A stretch of 64,000 bases of DNA from WHTX01 sp038255145 (GCA_038255145.1 JBBSLP010000004.1:1-64000); one strand, 5' to 3'. Counted from the first letter of the stretch, positions 17,066 to 26,131 are shown. The notes: generated by a model from the sequence alone, not told the origin. Numbers and translations are program-made.

Positions 17066-17845
17066 GTGCCCGGCCCCTACTTCGTGACCTCCGCTGACGG
17101 CCTGGTGCCCCAGCCCGACGCCCAGGGCCCGTGGTCGGCCGAGATGTTGCACGGTCGCCTGCTCGGGGGACTCGCCGCCCGGGCCGTCGAAGCCGTGGCT
17201 GGCCATCCCGACCTGGTGCCCTGCCGCTTGACCGTCGACCTGTTCCGCCCCGCGGGCTTCGCGCCGGCGGTGGTGACCACCGATGTGGTGCGCGACGGGC
17301 GGCGCATCCGGGTGGTGGACGCCAGCGTGGTCGTGGGCGGCCACGTGGGGGGCCGGGCCTCGGCCGTCCTGCTGCGCCGGGGCGAGGTGCCGCCCGGTCG
17401 GGTGTGGCAGCCCGAGCGCTGGACGGTGCCCCACCCCGAAGACGTGGCCGAGGACCTGGCCGGCAACCCCCGGGACACGCCGTGGCAGTGGCGCACCATC
17501 GAGGGAGGGTTCGGCACCGGGGAGCGCACCCGGCAGTGGTCGCGCGAGACCGCCTCCCTGGTCGACGACGAGGTCGTGTCCCCCTTCGTGCGGGCCGCCC
17601 TGTCGGCCGACGCCGCCAGCCCGTTGGCCAACGCCAGCGACGACGGCCTGCACTTCATCAACGCCGACTACACCCTGGTCATGGCCCGCGAACCCGTGGG
17701 CGAGTGGGTGGGCCTGGAAGCGGCCGAGCACCTGGCGGCCGGCGGGGTGGCCGTGGGCACGTGCACGCTCTACGACCTCGAGGGCCCCTTCGGCACCTCG
17801 GTCACCACGGCGCTGGCCAACCCCCCGTTGCAGATGGAGAGCTGA
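17066..17845 (+). CDS. Acyl-CoA thioesterase-like double-hotdog protein
   Basis: About 259 residues with the TesB/4HBT_3-like layout. An N-terminal hotdog half contains HGRLLGGLAARAVEA and RLTVDLFRPA, and the C-terminal half has HFINADYTLVMARE. These proteins hydrolyse acyl-CoA thioesters in the cytosol. The start is uncertain: GTG at 17066 puts the conserved PYFVTSADG close to the N-terminus, while an in-frame ATG at 17039 would add nine residues. It is divergent from the HAPMO-like monooxygenase. Shared regulation is plausible because ester or acyl products of the monooxygenase could feed CoA pathways, but this is inference. Confidence 0.75.
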   Translation: MPGPYFVTSADGLVPQPDAQGPWSAEMLHGRLLGGLAARAVEAVAGHPDLVPCRLTVDLFRPAGFAPAVVTTDVVRDGRRIRVVDASVVVGGHVGGRASAVLLRRGEVPPGRVWQPERWTVPHPEDVAEDLAGNPRDTPWQWRTIEGGFGTGERTRQWSRETASLVDDEVVSPFVRAALSADAASPLANASDDGLHFINADYTLVMAREPVGEWVGLEAAEHLAAGGVAVGTCTLYDLEGPFGTSVTTALANPPLQMES

Positions 17846-18001
17846 TCACCGTCGGTGCGCGGTGTTGGTGAGAACGACTTCGACATTGGATCGCAATGCG
17901 TGACCGCGCAACGGGAGGCCGGAGTTCGTTGACGTTCAGCTACGTTCACCGACCATGTTGCTCCTTGCTGCAGAAGCGGCAGAGATGGCGGGTCAAACGG
18001 G

Positions 18002-18377
18002 TTGACGACAGCGGTCGTCTTCATCTACCTGGCCTTCTTGATCCTCGCCTTGGTCGGTTACTGGAAGGTCTTCACCAAGCTCGGCCTTCCCAGGCTGGAT
18101 GGGGATCGTGCCGTTCGTGAACGTGTACATGATCTTCAAGGCCCGCGGGAAGCGTCCCCCGCTGCTGTGGTTGATCCTCAGCATCATCCCCATCATCAAC
18201 ATCATCGCTGCCGTCTTCCTGGCCAGTGACACGGCCGAACTGTTCGGCAAGGGCCTGGGTTGGAAGATCTTCCTCTTCTTCATCCCCGGCCTCTCGCACC
18301 TCGTGCTCGGCTTCGGTTCGGCCCAGGCCGATCCGGCCAACATGGCGCCCGGCGTGGGGCTCCGCTCGGCCTACTGA
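18002..18377 (+). pseudogene. DUF5684-like small membrane protein with a one-base frameshift
   Basis: The first part (from a TTG at 18002) reads TTAVVFIYLAFLILALVGYW then KVFTKLGLP. The second part, in another frame, reads GWMGIVPFVNVYMIFKARG and on through two more hydrophobic segments to 18377. Joined, they give the expected order of DUF5684 proteins: first helix, KAG.PGW, IVP.YN.Y, then paired helices. Removing one C from CCC at 18089-18091 restores the frame. Read separately, neither part is a full protein. The start codon is weakly supported and no good ribosome site is visible. Confidence 0.7.
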
Positions 18378-18433
18378 TCACGGCGCCCCCGGGGCGGCCG
18401 ATGCCGTCCGGCGGGTGACGTAGGGTCGCGGCC

Positions 18434-19213
18434 ATGGCTGTGACCGAGGGCAACGCCGTGCTCGATCCCCCCGAGATCGGGGCCGTCAACCCCATCCACG
18501 CCGAGGGGGCCAAGGCCTACGGGTTCGACGGCGCCGTGGTCGGAGGGATCAGCACCTACGCCCTGGCCTGCGCCGCCGTGGTGGCCGAGTTGGGTGACGG
18601 CTGGCTGGACCGGGGCTGGGCCGAGGTGGCCTTCCGGGCCCCCGTGTACGTCGGCGAGCACCTGCGCACGGCCGTGGACGGCGACGGTCGCCTGGTCCAG
18701 TCCAAGGACGACGGCACGGTGACCATCGACGGGCGGGTCGGCCTGGGCGACGGTCCCTGGCTGACCGAGCTGGCCATCCCGGATCGCCTGGTGGCAGAGC
18801 CCTCGCCCGACGACCTCCCCTGGCTCGACCCCGCTGAGCTACCCGTAGGCACCGACTACCTGCCCATGGCCATCAGGCTCGACGAGGCCAAGGCCCGGCG
18901 CTACGAGGTCGAGCGGGTGGGCAGTGCCCCCGAGGGGCGCCTGACCCGCATGCACCCGTCGTGGGTGCCCGGGCGCATGACCCCGCTGATCCGCCATTCG
19001 GCCCAGTTCGGTGCCGGCATCCACACCAGCGGGCTGATCCAGCACCTGGCCCCCCTGGTGGTGCCCGAGACGTACACGGTGGCCGCCCGTTGGGTGGACA
19101 GCACCGAGCGCAAGGGCCGCTGGTGGTCCACCACGGATGCGGTGATCCTGGCTTCGGACGGCCACGAGGTGGCCCGCTGCCGCCAGGTGGCCATCATCCT
19201 GCCCAAGCTCTAG
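18434..19213 (+). CDS. Hotdog-fold (MaoC/acyl-CoA thioesterase-like) hypothetical protein
   Basis: A 259-residue cytosolic protein. The segment AYGFDGAVVGGISTYALA resembles the active-site helix of MaoC-like hydratases and hotdog thioesterases. A second half repeats the fold, with RWVDSTERKGRWWSTTDAV near the C-terminus. No definite catalytic Asp/His pair is recognised. It may act on acyl-CoA or acyl esters. It converges on the WYL regulator, 9 bp stop to stop. Confidence in the gene is high; confidence in the function is low. Confidence 0.7.
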   Translation: MAVTEGNAVLDPPEIGAVNPIHAEGAKAYGFDGAVVGGISTYALACAAVVAELGDGWLDRGWAEVAFRAPVYVGEHLRTAVDGDGRLVQSKDDGTVTIDGRVGLGDGPWLTELAIPDRLVAEPSPDDLPWLDPAELPVGTDYLPMAIRLDEAKARRYEVERVGSAPEGRLTRMHPSWVPGRMTPLIRHSAQFGAGIHTSGLIQHLAPLVVPETYTVAARWVDSTERKGRWWSTTDAVILASDGHEVARCRQVAIILPKL

Positions 19214-19222
19214 CGGACCGGG

Positions 19223-20185
19223 CTACGACGCGTCAGCGCGGTCGGCGACGTAGCGCTCGACGAGGCGGCGGCCGATGGCGGCCAGCTCGGCCCGGACCTC
19301 GGGAGGGTCGATGACCTCGAGGCCACTGACGTAGCCCGACAGCTCCATGGCCGGGTGGTGGGTCTCGCCGAAGCCGATCTCGACGCTCAGCCGGCCGTCG
19401 GGGCCGGCCTCGCCCACCGTCAACGACCGGCCGAAGTGGCCCCGTAGCCAGCCCACGATCTCGGGGTCGACCAGGGCCCGGACCGGCACCGACGTCCGCC
19501 GCTCGTCCATCTCGGCCACGACCCCCTGCCAGGTCTGGGCCAGGTCGAAGCCCGGGGGGGTCACCGCGGCCTCCCCGGTGAGCTCGACGGACTGCACCCG
19601 CCACACCCGGAACGTGCGCAGCCCGTTGTCGGTGTCGCCCACCAGGTACCAGACCGACCCCTTGGCCACCAGGCCCAGGGGGTGCACGATGCGCTCGGTG
19701 ACGGCCCGGGTGCGGTCCTCGTAGCCCAGCCGCACCTGGTGGCCCTGGACCACGGCCTGCTGGAGGATCTCGAGGTGGGGCGGGGTGGGCGGCGCCGTGC
19801 CCCCCCAGTGGGCGGGGTCCAACACGATGGCCGCGGCCGCCTTCTCGGCCTCGGCCCGGAACGTCTCGGGCAGGGCCTGGACCAGCTTGCGCAGGGCGGC
19901 CTTGGCCTCGGGCGTCACCGCCGAGGACGGCCCCGCCACCAGGAACAACGTGCGGGCCTCGGCCGCGGTCAGCCCGCTCAGGTCGGTGCGGGAGCCGCCG
20001 ACGAGCGACCAGCCCCCGCCCCGGCCGGCCTGGGAGTACACGGGGATGCCGGCGATGGACAGGGCCTCGAGGTCGCGGCGGGCCGTGCGGATGGACACCT
20101 CGAGCTCGTCCGCCACCTCGGTGGCGGTGACCCGGCCCCGGGACTGGAGGAAGAGGAGGGTGGCGACGAGCCGATCCGCACGCAT
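19223..20185 (-). CDS. YafY-type WYL-domain transcriptional regulator
   Basis: A 320-residue DNA-binding regulator. The N-terminal helix-turn-helix is MRADRLVATLLFLQSRGRVT followed by ATEVADELEVSIRTARRDLE. The central and C-terminal parts form the WYL domain (SVWYLVGDTDNGLRTFRVWRV) and its WCX extension. WYL domains sense small ligands or nucleic-acid ends. It is divergent from the DrrAB-like exporter at 20249, with only 63 bp between start codons, so that exporter is its most likely target, together with itself. Confidence 0.9.
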   Translation of the reverse strand: MRADRLVATLLFLQSRGRVTATEVADELEVSIRTARRDLEALSIAGIPVYSQAGRGGGWSLVGGSRTDLSGLTAAEARTLFLVAGPSSAVTPEAKAALRKLVQALPETFRAEAEKAAAAIVLDPAHWGGTAPPTPPHLEILQQAVVQGHQVRLGYEDRTRAVTERIVHPLGLVAKGSVWYLVGDTDNGLRTFRVWRVQSVELTGEAAVTPPGFDLAQTWQGVVAEMDERRTSVPVRALVDPEIVGWLRGHFGRSLTVGEAGPDGRLSVEIGFGETHHPAMELSGYVSGLEVIDPPEVRAELAAIGRRLVERYVADRADAS

Positions 20186-20197
20186 GTCCCCAGTTTC

Positions 20198-20242
20198 GCG
20201 CCCAACGTGGACAACAGGTGGCCACTTCTCGGGCGCAACGTG
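20198..20242. promoter_or_regulatory. Repeats in the divergent WYL/exporter promoter
   Basis: GCGCCCAACGTG (20198-20209) and GGGCGCAACGTG (20231-20242) form an inverted GCGCCC/GGGCGC pair, each followed by a direct AACGTG copy. They flank GTGGACAACAGGTGGCCAC in the 63-bp region between the regulator and the exporter. This could be the WYL-regulator operator; the evidence is position and symmetry only. Confidence 0.35.
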
Positions 20243-20248
20243 TGATCC

Positions 20249-21262
20249 ATGGAAGCGACAGCGGGATCCAAGGGGACGAACACCATCGAAGCCGTGGGCC
20301 TGGCCAAGCGGTTCGGCAAGGGCAAGGGCGCCGTGCAGGCCCTCGACGGCCTCGACCTCGAGGCCCGATCGGGGCAGGTGACCGCTGTGCTCGGCCCCAA
20401 CGGGGCCGGCAAGTCGACGCTGGTGCGGGCGGTGGCCACGTTGCTGGCACCCGACGGGGGGACGCTGACGGTGGCCGGGGTCGACGCCGTGCGCCACCCC
20501 GACCGGGTGCGGGCCATGATCGGTCTGGCCGGCCAGCACGCCGCCGTGGAACCGGCCATGACCGGTCGGGAGAACCTGGTCCTGGTGGGGCGCCTGTTCG
20601 GCCACAGCCGGCGGGGAGCGGCGGCGGCAGCCGACGTGGTGCTGGACCGCCTCAGCCTGTCCGACGCCGCCGATCGCCTGGTCCGCACCTATTCGGGGGG
20701 CATGCGCCGTCGCCTCGACCTGGGGGCGAGCCTGGTGGGGGCACCCAAGCTGCTCCTGCTGGACGAGCCCACGACGGGGCTCGACCCCCGCAGCCGCATC
20801 GAGCTGTGGGAGGCCATCCGGGCTCTGGTGGCCACGGGCACCGACGTGCTGCTCACCACCCAGTACCTGGAGGAGGCCGACCAGCTGGCCGACCGCATCA
20901 CCATCGTCGACCACGGCAAGGCCATCGCCACCGGCACCCCCGAGGAGCTCAAGGGCCTGGCCGGCAACGACGTGGTCGAGGTGCGGGTGCGGCGCCCGGC
21001 CGACGTGGGCCAGGTGCGCGACGTGCTCGCCGGCCTCGGCGTGGAGGAGCCCCGGGTCGACGTCCCTGGCCGGCGGGTGGCCGTGGCCGTGGTCGACGGC
21101 TCGGACCGCCTGGCCGAGGCCGTGAGGGTGTTGGCTGAGCACCACCTCGACCTCGACGACATCGGCCTGCGCCGCCCCACCCTCGACGAGGTCTTCCTCA
21201 CCCTCACCGGTCGCCCCTCCGACGGCGCCGACGCCGACGCCGACACCGCCGAGGCGGCATGA
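20249..21262 (+). CDS. DrrA-like multidrug ABC exporter, ATP-binding subunit
   Basis: A 337-residue ATPase. Walker A is GPNGAGKST, the signature is YSGGMRRR, Walker B is LLLLDEPTTGLD, and the H-loop sits in TTQYLEEADQLAD. A C-terminal domain of about 100 residues with a LRRPTLDEVFLTLTG end is typical of daunorubicin-resistance DrrA. It powers export of hydrophobic drugs with the permease at 21259. Its TGA overlaps the permease ATG by four bases, indicating translational coupling. The divergent WYL regulator probably controls it. Confidence 0.92.
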   Translation: MEATAGSKGTNTIEAVGLAKRFGKGKGAVQALDGLDLEARSGQVTAVLGPNGAGKSTLVRAVATLLAPDGGTLTVAGVDAVRHPDRVRAMIGLAGQHAAVEPAMTGRENLVLVGRLFGHSRRGAAAAADVVLDRLSLSDAADRLVRTYSGGMRRRLDLGASLVGAPKLLLLDEPTTGLDPRSRIELWEAIRALVATGTDVLLTTQYLEEADQLADRITIVDHGKAIATGTPEELKGLAGNDVVEVRVRRPADVGQVRDVLAGLGVEEPRVDVPGRRVAVAVVDGSDRLAEAVRVLAEHHLDLDDIGLRRPTLDEVFLTLTGRPSDGADADADTAEAA

Positions 21263-22200
21263 GCCGCCAGCCCGACGCCAGCGACGCCCACCAGCCCGAC
21301 GTGCGAGACGGAGCCAACGCCATGACCACGACCATCGCCCCCACGACCGACGTCGACGCCGGCCGGCCCGCCGACGCCGGTCGCCCGACCGAGACCGCGC
21401 CCGCCTTCGCCATCGTCGCTCCCACCGGCCGGGCCGGCTTGCTGGCGGCATCGACGGCCATCGCCGGGCGCACCCTGCGACAGTTCTGGCGGACGCCGCA
21501 GCTCATCGTGGTCGGGGCCCTGACCTCGGCCATGTTCCTGCTCATCTTCCGCTACGTCTTCGGTGGGGCCATCCAGACCGGTCCCGTGGCCTACGTCGAC
21601 TTCCTCATCCCCGCCCTCGGGGCCACAGCCGGGTTGTTCGCCGGCGGGGCCGTGGGCGTGGCCGACGACATCGACAGCGGGGTGTTCGACCGGTTGCGGT
21701 CGTTGCCCATCCCCCGGGCCTCGACCCTGCTGGGCCGATCCATGGCCGACACCGTGCTCGTCACCTGGGGCATCTTCATCACCGTGGTCATCGGCTTCGC
21801 CACCGGCTTCCGCCCCCACGGCGGTGTGCTCCAGGCCTTCGGGGCCCTGGGCCTGTGCGTGCTCTTCGGCGCCGCCTTCACGTGGCCGCTGATCTACGTG
21901 GGTCTGGTGGCGGGGTCGTCACAGGCGGCCCAGGGGCTGTCGTTCATGGCCTTCCCCTTCGTGTTCGTGTCCAGCACCTACGTGCCCGTCGAGTCCATGC
22001 CCGGGTGGATGCAGCCCATCGCCGAGCACCAGCCGGTGACGTCCATGGTCGGCGCCGTGCGCTCCCTCACCCTGGGTGATGGGGCCGAGGCCGTCCTCGG
22101 GCACAGTGCGGCGTGGCTCACCGTGCGGGCCGTGGTGTGGTCCGTGGCCATCGCCGCCGTGTTCGCCACCCTGGCCGCCCGCCGCTTCGCCCGCTCCTGA
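21259..22200 (+). CDS. DrrB-like ABC exporter permease
   Basis: A 313-residue ABC-2 type permease. About 60 disordered Thr/Asp/Ala-rich residues come first, then RTLRQFWRTPQLIVVGALTS and about six membrane helices. The conserved DIDSGVFDRLRSLPI coupling region and the SSTYVPVESMPGW loop are present. It forms the membrane channel for the ATPase at 20249. The start overlaps the ATPase stop (ATGA). An internal ATG at 21322 would remove part of the disordered leader. Length and helix pattern indicate an intact gene, unlike the two other ABC-2 permeases in this window. Confidence 0.9.
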   Translation: MSRQPDASDAHQPDVRDGANAMTTTIAPTTDVDAGRPADAGRPTETAPAFAIVAPTGRAGLLAASTAIAGRTLRQFWRTPQLIVVGALTSAMFLLIFRYVFGGAIQTGPVAYVDFLIPALGATAGLFAGGAVGVADDIDSGVFDRLRSLPIPRASTLLGRSMADTVLVTWGIFITVVIGFATGFRPHGGVLQAFGALGLCVLFGAAFTWPLIYVGLVAGSSQAAQGLSFMAFPFVFVSSTYVPVESMPGWMQPIAEHQPVTSMVGAVRSLTLGDGAEAVLGHSAAWLTVRAVVWSVAIAAVFATLAARRFARS

Positions 22201-22202
22201 TC

Positions 22203-23130
22203 ATGGCCGCATCCGTCCCCGTGCCGTCGATGACCTGGTCCCAGGTGTGCGCCCGGCGCCTGGCCCGGCATGGGCTGACCGAGCCCGTGCCCGGTGATGG
22301 CCTGGTCGACCAGGTGGGGATCCTGTGCGGGGCCCACGCCCAGGTGATGACGGCGGCCGAGCTGTCGGTCGGGCTGCGGGTGGCCGGCGCCACCCGCAGC
22401 ACCGTGCAGCAGGCCCTGTGGACCGACCGCACCCTGGTCAAGACGTACGGACCCCGGGGCACGGTGCACCTGCTGCCCGCCGCCGACCTGGGCCGGTGGA
22501 CCGCGGCGCTCTCGGCGTCGCCCACCGCGCCGGGTGGCCAGGCACCGGCCATCCGTCTGTCCGCAGGTCAGACCGACGAGGTCGTCGCCGCCCTGGGGAC
22601 GGCGTTGGCCGAGGCCGAGCTCGCCCTCTACACCAGCTCGGCGCGGTGGCTCGGCGCGGTGGCCACCGCGGACGGCGACGAGGCCCTGGCCAGGCTGGTC
22701 CGCAGCTACCTGCACGCCTACGGGCCGGCTCGAGCCGGTCGACGTCGACGGCACCACCATGTGGGTGGTGGCCGGGGATGTCGCCGTGGGCGACGAGCCC
22801 CCGGGCGGGGCCCGGCTGCTGCCCTACTTCGACAACGACGTGGTGGGCAGCCACCCCCGTCCCCTGCTCTTCCCCGGGGTGGCGGCCGAGCGGGCGCTGG
22901 CCGGGGGCCAGGCTGGTCCCGTGGCCGTGCTCGTGGTCGACGGGGTGGTGGCCGGGGTGTGGCACCAGCGCCGGGCCGCCAAGCGGGTGGTGATCACCGT
23001 CGAGCCCTTCGGCAAGCTCAAGGTGCGCCAGCAACGCCAGCTCGAGTCCCAGGCGGCCCGGGTGGGCCAGGTGCTGGGGGTCCACGCCGAGCTGGTCGTG
23101 GGGGAGGTCACCGTCGGCCGCCACCTGTGA
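22203..23130 (+). pseudogene. Winged-helix DNA-binding (AlkZ/HTH_42-like) protein with an internal frame-breaking deletion
   Basis: From the ATG at 22203 the frame gives WSQVCARRLARHGL through LVRSYLHAYGPA, typical of the AlkZ-like winged-helix family (PF06224). After about 22727 homology resumes in another frame with LEPVDVDGTTMWVVAGD and continues to VVGEVTVGRHL at the stop, 23130. The part normally joining these, the helix beginning ATP..F..W, is missing, so more than one base has been lost. As sequenced, translation runs into a Gly/Arg-rich out-of-frame tail. Intact relatives use these tandem winged helices in interstrand-crosslink repair or are uncharacterised. Confidence 0.8.
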
Positions 23131-23197
23131 CGCGAGCGCCGGGCGCGACCTATCGTGCCCGCTGGGGGCACGTGGTCGACGGCGACGAGGGGGCAGC

Positions 23198-23749
23198 ATG
23201 GCCGAGGTCGAAGGCGGGTTGGGGGACTGGACGCGTCGGTTGCGCAAGGAGGGCGACCCGGCCACCGTGCGGGATCGGGTCGACGCCATCGACGCCGAAG
23301 CCCTCGACAACGAGGTCGGCTTCGCCGCCGCCCACGCTCGCCGCTACGTGGCCAGCAACGGTGAGGACGACGGCTGGGAGGGGCCCCGGCCCATCCTCAT
23401 CCTCTACACGAAGGGCCGCCGATCCGGTTCGGTGCGGCGCAACCCGCTGCTCTACTTCGAGCACGACGGCCACCGCCACGTCATCGGCTCCAAGGGCGGG
23501 GTCGACGGCCACCCGTCGTGGTACCTGAACCTGCGCGACGAGCCCCGGGTGCACGTGCGGGTCATGGCCGAGGTCTACGAGGCCGACGCCCGCACCCTCG
23601 ACGACGACGAACGGGCCGCCCTGTGGCCCCACCTGGTGGCCGGTTACCCGATGTTCGCCGACTACCAGGGCCGCACCGAGCGCCAGATCCCCGTCGTCCG
23701 CCTCGAGCCCGTGGTCGGTGGCGAGCCCGGCGGTGGCCGCGAGCCGTGA
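23198..23749 (+). CDS. Nitroreductase/deazaflavin-dependent oxidoreductase (Ddn-like)
   Basis: A 183-residue protein of the F420H2-dependent Ddn-type family. The core ILILYTKGRRSGSVRRNPLLYFEHDG, the GG.DGHPSWYLNL segment and RVHVRVM are diagnostic. These split-barrel enzymes reduce quinones or nitroimidazoles with F420H2. GAGGGGGCAGC precedes the ATG. Its TGA overlaps the GTG of the following acetyltransferase-like gene (GTGA), suggesting translational coupling in an operon. Confidence 0.88.
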   Translation: MAEVEGGLGDWTRRLRKEGDPATVRDRVDAIDAEALDNEVGFAAAHARRYVASNGEDDGWEGPRPILILYTKGRRSGSVRRNPLLYFEHDGHRHVIGSKGGVDGHPSWYLNLRDEPRVHVRVMAEVYEADARTLDDDERAALWPHLVAGYPMFADYQGRTERQIPVVRLEPVVGGEPGGGREP

Positions 23750-24427
23750 ACCCGGGGGGACGACCACGCCGGCCTGACGAGCTGGCCGCCGACCTACGGG
23801 CCCTGGGTGTGGGGCCCGGCGGGTCGCTCATGGTCCACGCCTCGTTGCGGGCCGTGGGTCCGGTCGTCGGCGGGGCCGACGGCGTGCTCGACGCCCTGGC
23901 CACGGTGTTGGGCCCCGAGGGGACCCTGCTGATGATGCCGGGGGCCAGGGACGACTGGGCCTGGGTCAACGAGCACCCCGAGGCCGATCGGGCCGAGCTG
24001 CTACGTGGCGCGGAGCCGTTCGACCGTTGGACCACCCCGGCCGACCCCGACGTGGGGGTGCTGGCCGAGGTGTTCCGGACCCGGCCCGCCACCGTGGTCA
24101 GCGACAACCCCGAGGGTCGCTTCGCCGCCTCGGGCCCGATGGCCGCGGCCCTGGTCGACGACGCGCCGTGGGACGACTACTACGGACCGGGCTCACCCCT
24201 CGAGCGGCTGGTGGAGGGGGGTGGGCAGGTGCTGCGCCTGGGGGCCGACCTCGACACGCTGACCCTGTTGCACCTGGCCGAGGCGCGTGCCCCGGTGCCC
24301 GGCAAGCGCCGGGTGCGGCGCCACCGGCTGGTGGCCGGGCCCGGTGGGCGGCGCCGCCAGCGAGCTGCTCGACGCCGCTGACGTGGTCCGCTTCGCGGTG
24401 GCGTGGATGGCCGAACACCTAACCTGA
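23746..24427 (+). pseudogene. Aminoglycoside 3-N-acetyltransferase-family (AAC(3)) gene with an internal deletion
   Basis: The GTG at 23746 overlaps the previous stop. The frame reads LMVHASLRAVGPVVGG and MMPGARDDW and on through PGSPLERL to ARAPVPGKRRVRRHRLV, a clear AAC(3)-fold sequence (acetyl-CoA-dependent antibiotic acetyltransferase superfamily). Near 24340 the frame is lost. In another frame the typical C-terminus follows: VGGAASELLDAADVVRFAVA and WMAEHLT, stop at 24427. The segment between them (around 35 residues in relatives) is missing. As sequenced the protein ends in an Arg-rich out-of-frame tail. Substrate use of intact members is often unknown. Confidence 0.78.
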
Positions 24428-24489
24428 GACCGGGGTCCATCGGGATCCACGGTCCCGGCGGGGGCGGTGAGCGGCAGGTGGGGCGGCTG

Positions 24490-25392
24490 GTGGTGGACGT
24501 TCGGGAGACGCGGTTCGGCGGCATCCGCCGCCGTCTGGAGACGTTCCGACCCGACCCCGGCCCCCGGGCATGGCTCTACGAGTTCCTGCTCTTCGGCTTC
24601 AAGCAGGCGTGGGCGTGCCTGTTCGGCGGGCTGATGCTGGCCCTGCTGCTGGCCACCCACCTCGCCTACCCCGACGGCGCCGCCCTGCACCGCTACGACT
24701 TCCTGACCCTGTGCGCCCTCGGCATCCAGGTCGCCATGATCGCCCTGCGGCTGGAGACACCCCGCGAGGTGGCGGTGATCGCCATCTTCCACGTGGTGGG
24801 CACGGTGATGGAGCTGTTCAAGACGTCGGCGGGCTCGTGGGTCTACCCCGAGGAGAGCTTCCTGCACCTGGGCGCCGTCCCCTTCTTCTCCGGCTTCATG
24901 TACGCCACGGTGGGCAGCTACCTCGCCCGCATCTGGCGCATCTTCGACTTCCGCTTCGACCGCTACCCGCCCCGGGCGGTGACCTTGGTGCTGGCCGGGG
25001 CCATCTACCTCAACTTCTTCGCCCACCACTGGTTGCCCGACGCCCGGTGGCTGCTGTTCGCCGCCACCGCCGTGCTGTTCGGCCGCTGCCGCATCTGGTT
25101 CACGCCGCTGACCGCTTCCCGGCACATGCCCATGCTCGTCGGCTTCCTGCTCGTGTCCCTGTTCATCTGGTTCGCCGAGAACATCGGCACCTTCGCCAAC
25201 GCCTGGACCTACCCCGACCAGGCCGGCGGCTGGCGGCCGGTGTCGATCGACAAGCTCGGCTCCTGGTACCTGCTCATCATCATCTCGTTCGTGCTCGTGT
25301 CCCTGGTCTCGCCCATCGGCCCCCGGGACGCGCCGCCGGCAGATCCGGACAGCTCGATCCTCAGCCGACGAGGCCGGTCTCCCGCACGGTGA
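24490..25392 (+). CDS. DUF817 integral membrane protein
   Basis: About 300 residues with eight or so predicted membrane helices. The sequence RAWLYEFLLFGFKQAWACLF at the N-terminus and GSWVYPEESFLHLGAVPFFS in the middle are hallmarks of the DUF817 family. The function is unknown, but the conserved acidic and aromatic residues in the membrane recall heliorhodopsin-like or electron-transfer proteins only loosely. The start is uncertain: GTG at 24490 or 24493 gives family length, while an ATG at 24403 would overlap the preceding pseudogene. Its 3' end overlaps alkB by 32 bp tail to tail. Confidence 0.8.
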   Translation: MVDVRETRFGGIRRRLETFRPDPGPRAWLYEFLLFGFKQAWACLFGGLMLALLLATHLAYPDGAALHRYDFLTLCALGIQVAMIALRLETPREVAVIAIFHVVGTVMELFKTSAGSWVYPEESFLHLGAVPFFSGFMYATVGSYLARIWRIFDFRFDRYPPRAVTLVLAGAIYLNFFAHHWLPDARWLLFAATAVLFGRCRIWFTPLTASRHMPMLVGFLLVSLFIWFAENIGTFANAWTYPDQAGGWRPVSIDKLGSWYLLIIISFVLVSLVSPIGPRDAPPADPDSSILSRRGRSPAR

Positions 25393-26131
25393 TGCTGAGG
25401 CGGCCCGGGGGCAGGCCCAGGCCCTCGGGGGCGGTGTCGGCCACGACCTTGGGCACACCGTGGAAGATGCGCCGGTGGGGTCCTCCGAAGACCAGCAGGT
25501 CGCCGCTGCGCAGCTCCACATCGGTGAACGGACCGGTGCGCTGGTCCACCCCGGCCAGGCGGAACGTGCACGTGTCGCCCAGGCTGATGGTGACCACCGG
25601 AGCGTCCGACGGCTCCTCACCGTCCTGGTGCAGGCCCAGGTGGGCCCCCTCCGCGTACAGGTTCACGATGGCGGCGTCGGGGGCGTAGGTGGCGCCGGCC
25701 TCGGGCCCGAACGTCGCCGTCACCGCAGCCCTCGACAGCTGGGCCAGGTCCTCGGGCAGGGGCTTGACCGGCGCGCCGTCGGTGTCCTCGGCCGTGCGCG
25801 AGTAAACGTAGGGGTACCAGTGCCAGCCCAGGCACACGGACTGCACCGTCATCAGGTGCCCGGTCGGCACCCGGGGGTGGCGCAGCCCGGCGGGGGGCAG
25901 GGCCCAACGACGGAAGTCGGCCACGATGGCCTGCTGGGCCGCGAGGTCGAGCCAGTCGGGCACGTGGACAACGCCAGGCAGCGGCTGGGCCCGTTGTCGG
26001 ATCGGCTCGTCGTCCATGACCAGGCTGAGCTGGCGCTGGGGGCCGGCCGACGGCGCGCCCAGGGTGGTGGGCACACCGCCCTGGCGGCTGCGGGGGCCCT
26101 GACGGCCGCTGGCGAGCGAGTTCGATCCCAT
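25361..26131 (-). CDS. alkB: AlkB-type alpha-ketoglutarate-dependent DNA dealkylase
   Basis: A 256-residue Fe(II)/2-oxoglutarate dioxygenase. The NLYAEGAHLGLHQDGEE region holds the metal-binding HxD, the distal His is in HRRIFHGV, and the 2-oxoglutarate Arg is in RLSITVRETG. FRLAG and SGDLLVFGG segments are also as in AlkB. It repairs 1-methyladenine and 3-methylcytosine in DNA by oxidative demethylation. The N-terminus has about 40 extra residues of low complexity, so a later start at MDDEPIRQR is possible. The tail overlaps DUF817 by 32 bp. Confidence 0.92.
   Translation of the reverse strand: MGSNSLASGRQGPRSRQGGVPTTLGAPSAGPQRQLSLVMDDEPIRQRAQPLPGVVHVPDWLDLAAQQAIVADFRRWALPPAGLRHPRVPTGHLMTVQSVCLGWHWYPYVYSRTAEDTDGAPVKPLPEDLAQLSRAAVTATFGPEAGATYAPDAAIVNLYAEGAHLGLHQDGEEPSDAPVVTISLGDTCTFRLAGVDQRTGPFTDVELRSGDLLVFGGPHRRIFHGVPKVVADTAPEGLGLPPGRLSITVRETGLVG

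Noticed and set aside
14966..17731. A 921-codon minus-strand frame including the HAPMO-like gene
   Set aside because: The first 280 codons overlap the divergent thioesterase and are compositionally a shadow; the GTG at 16885 with a ribosome site is the natural start.
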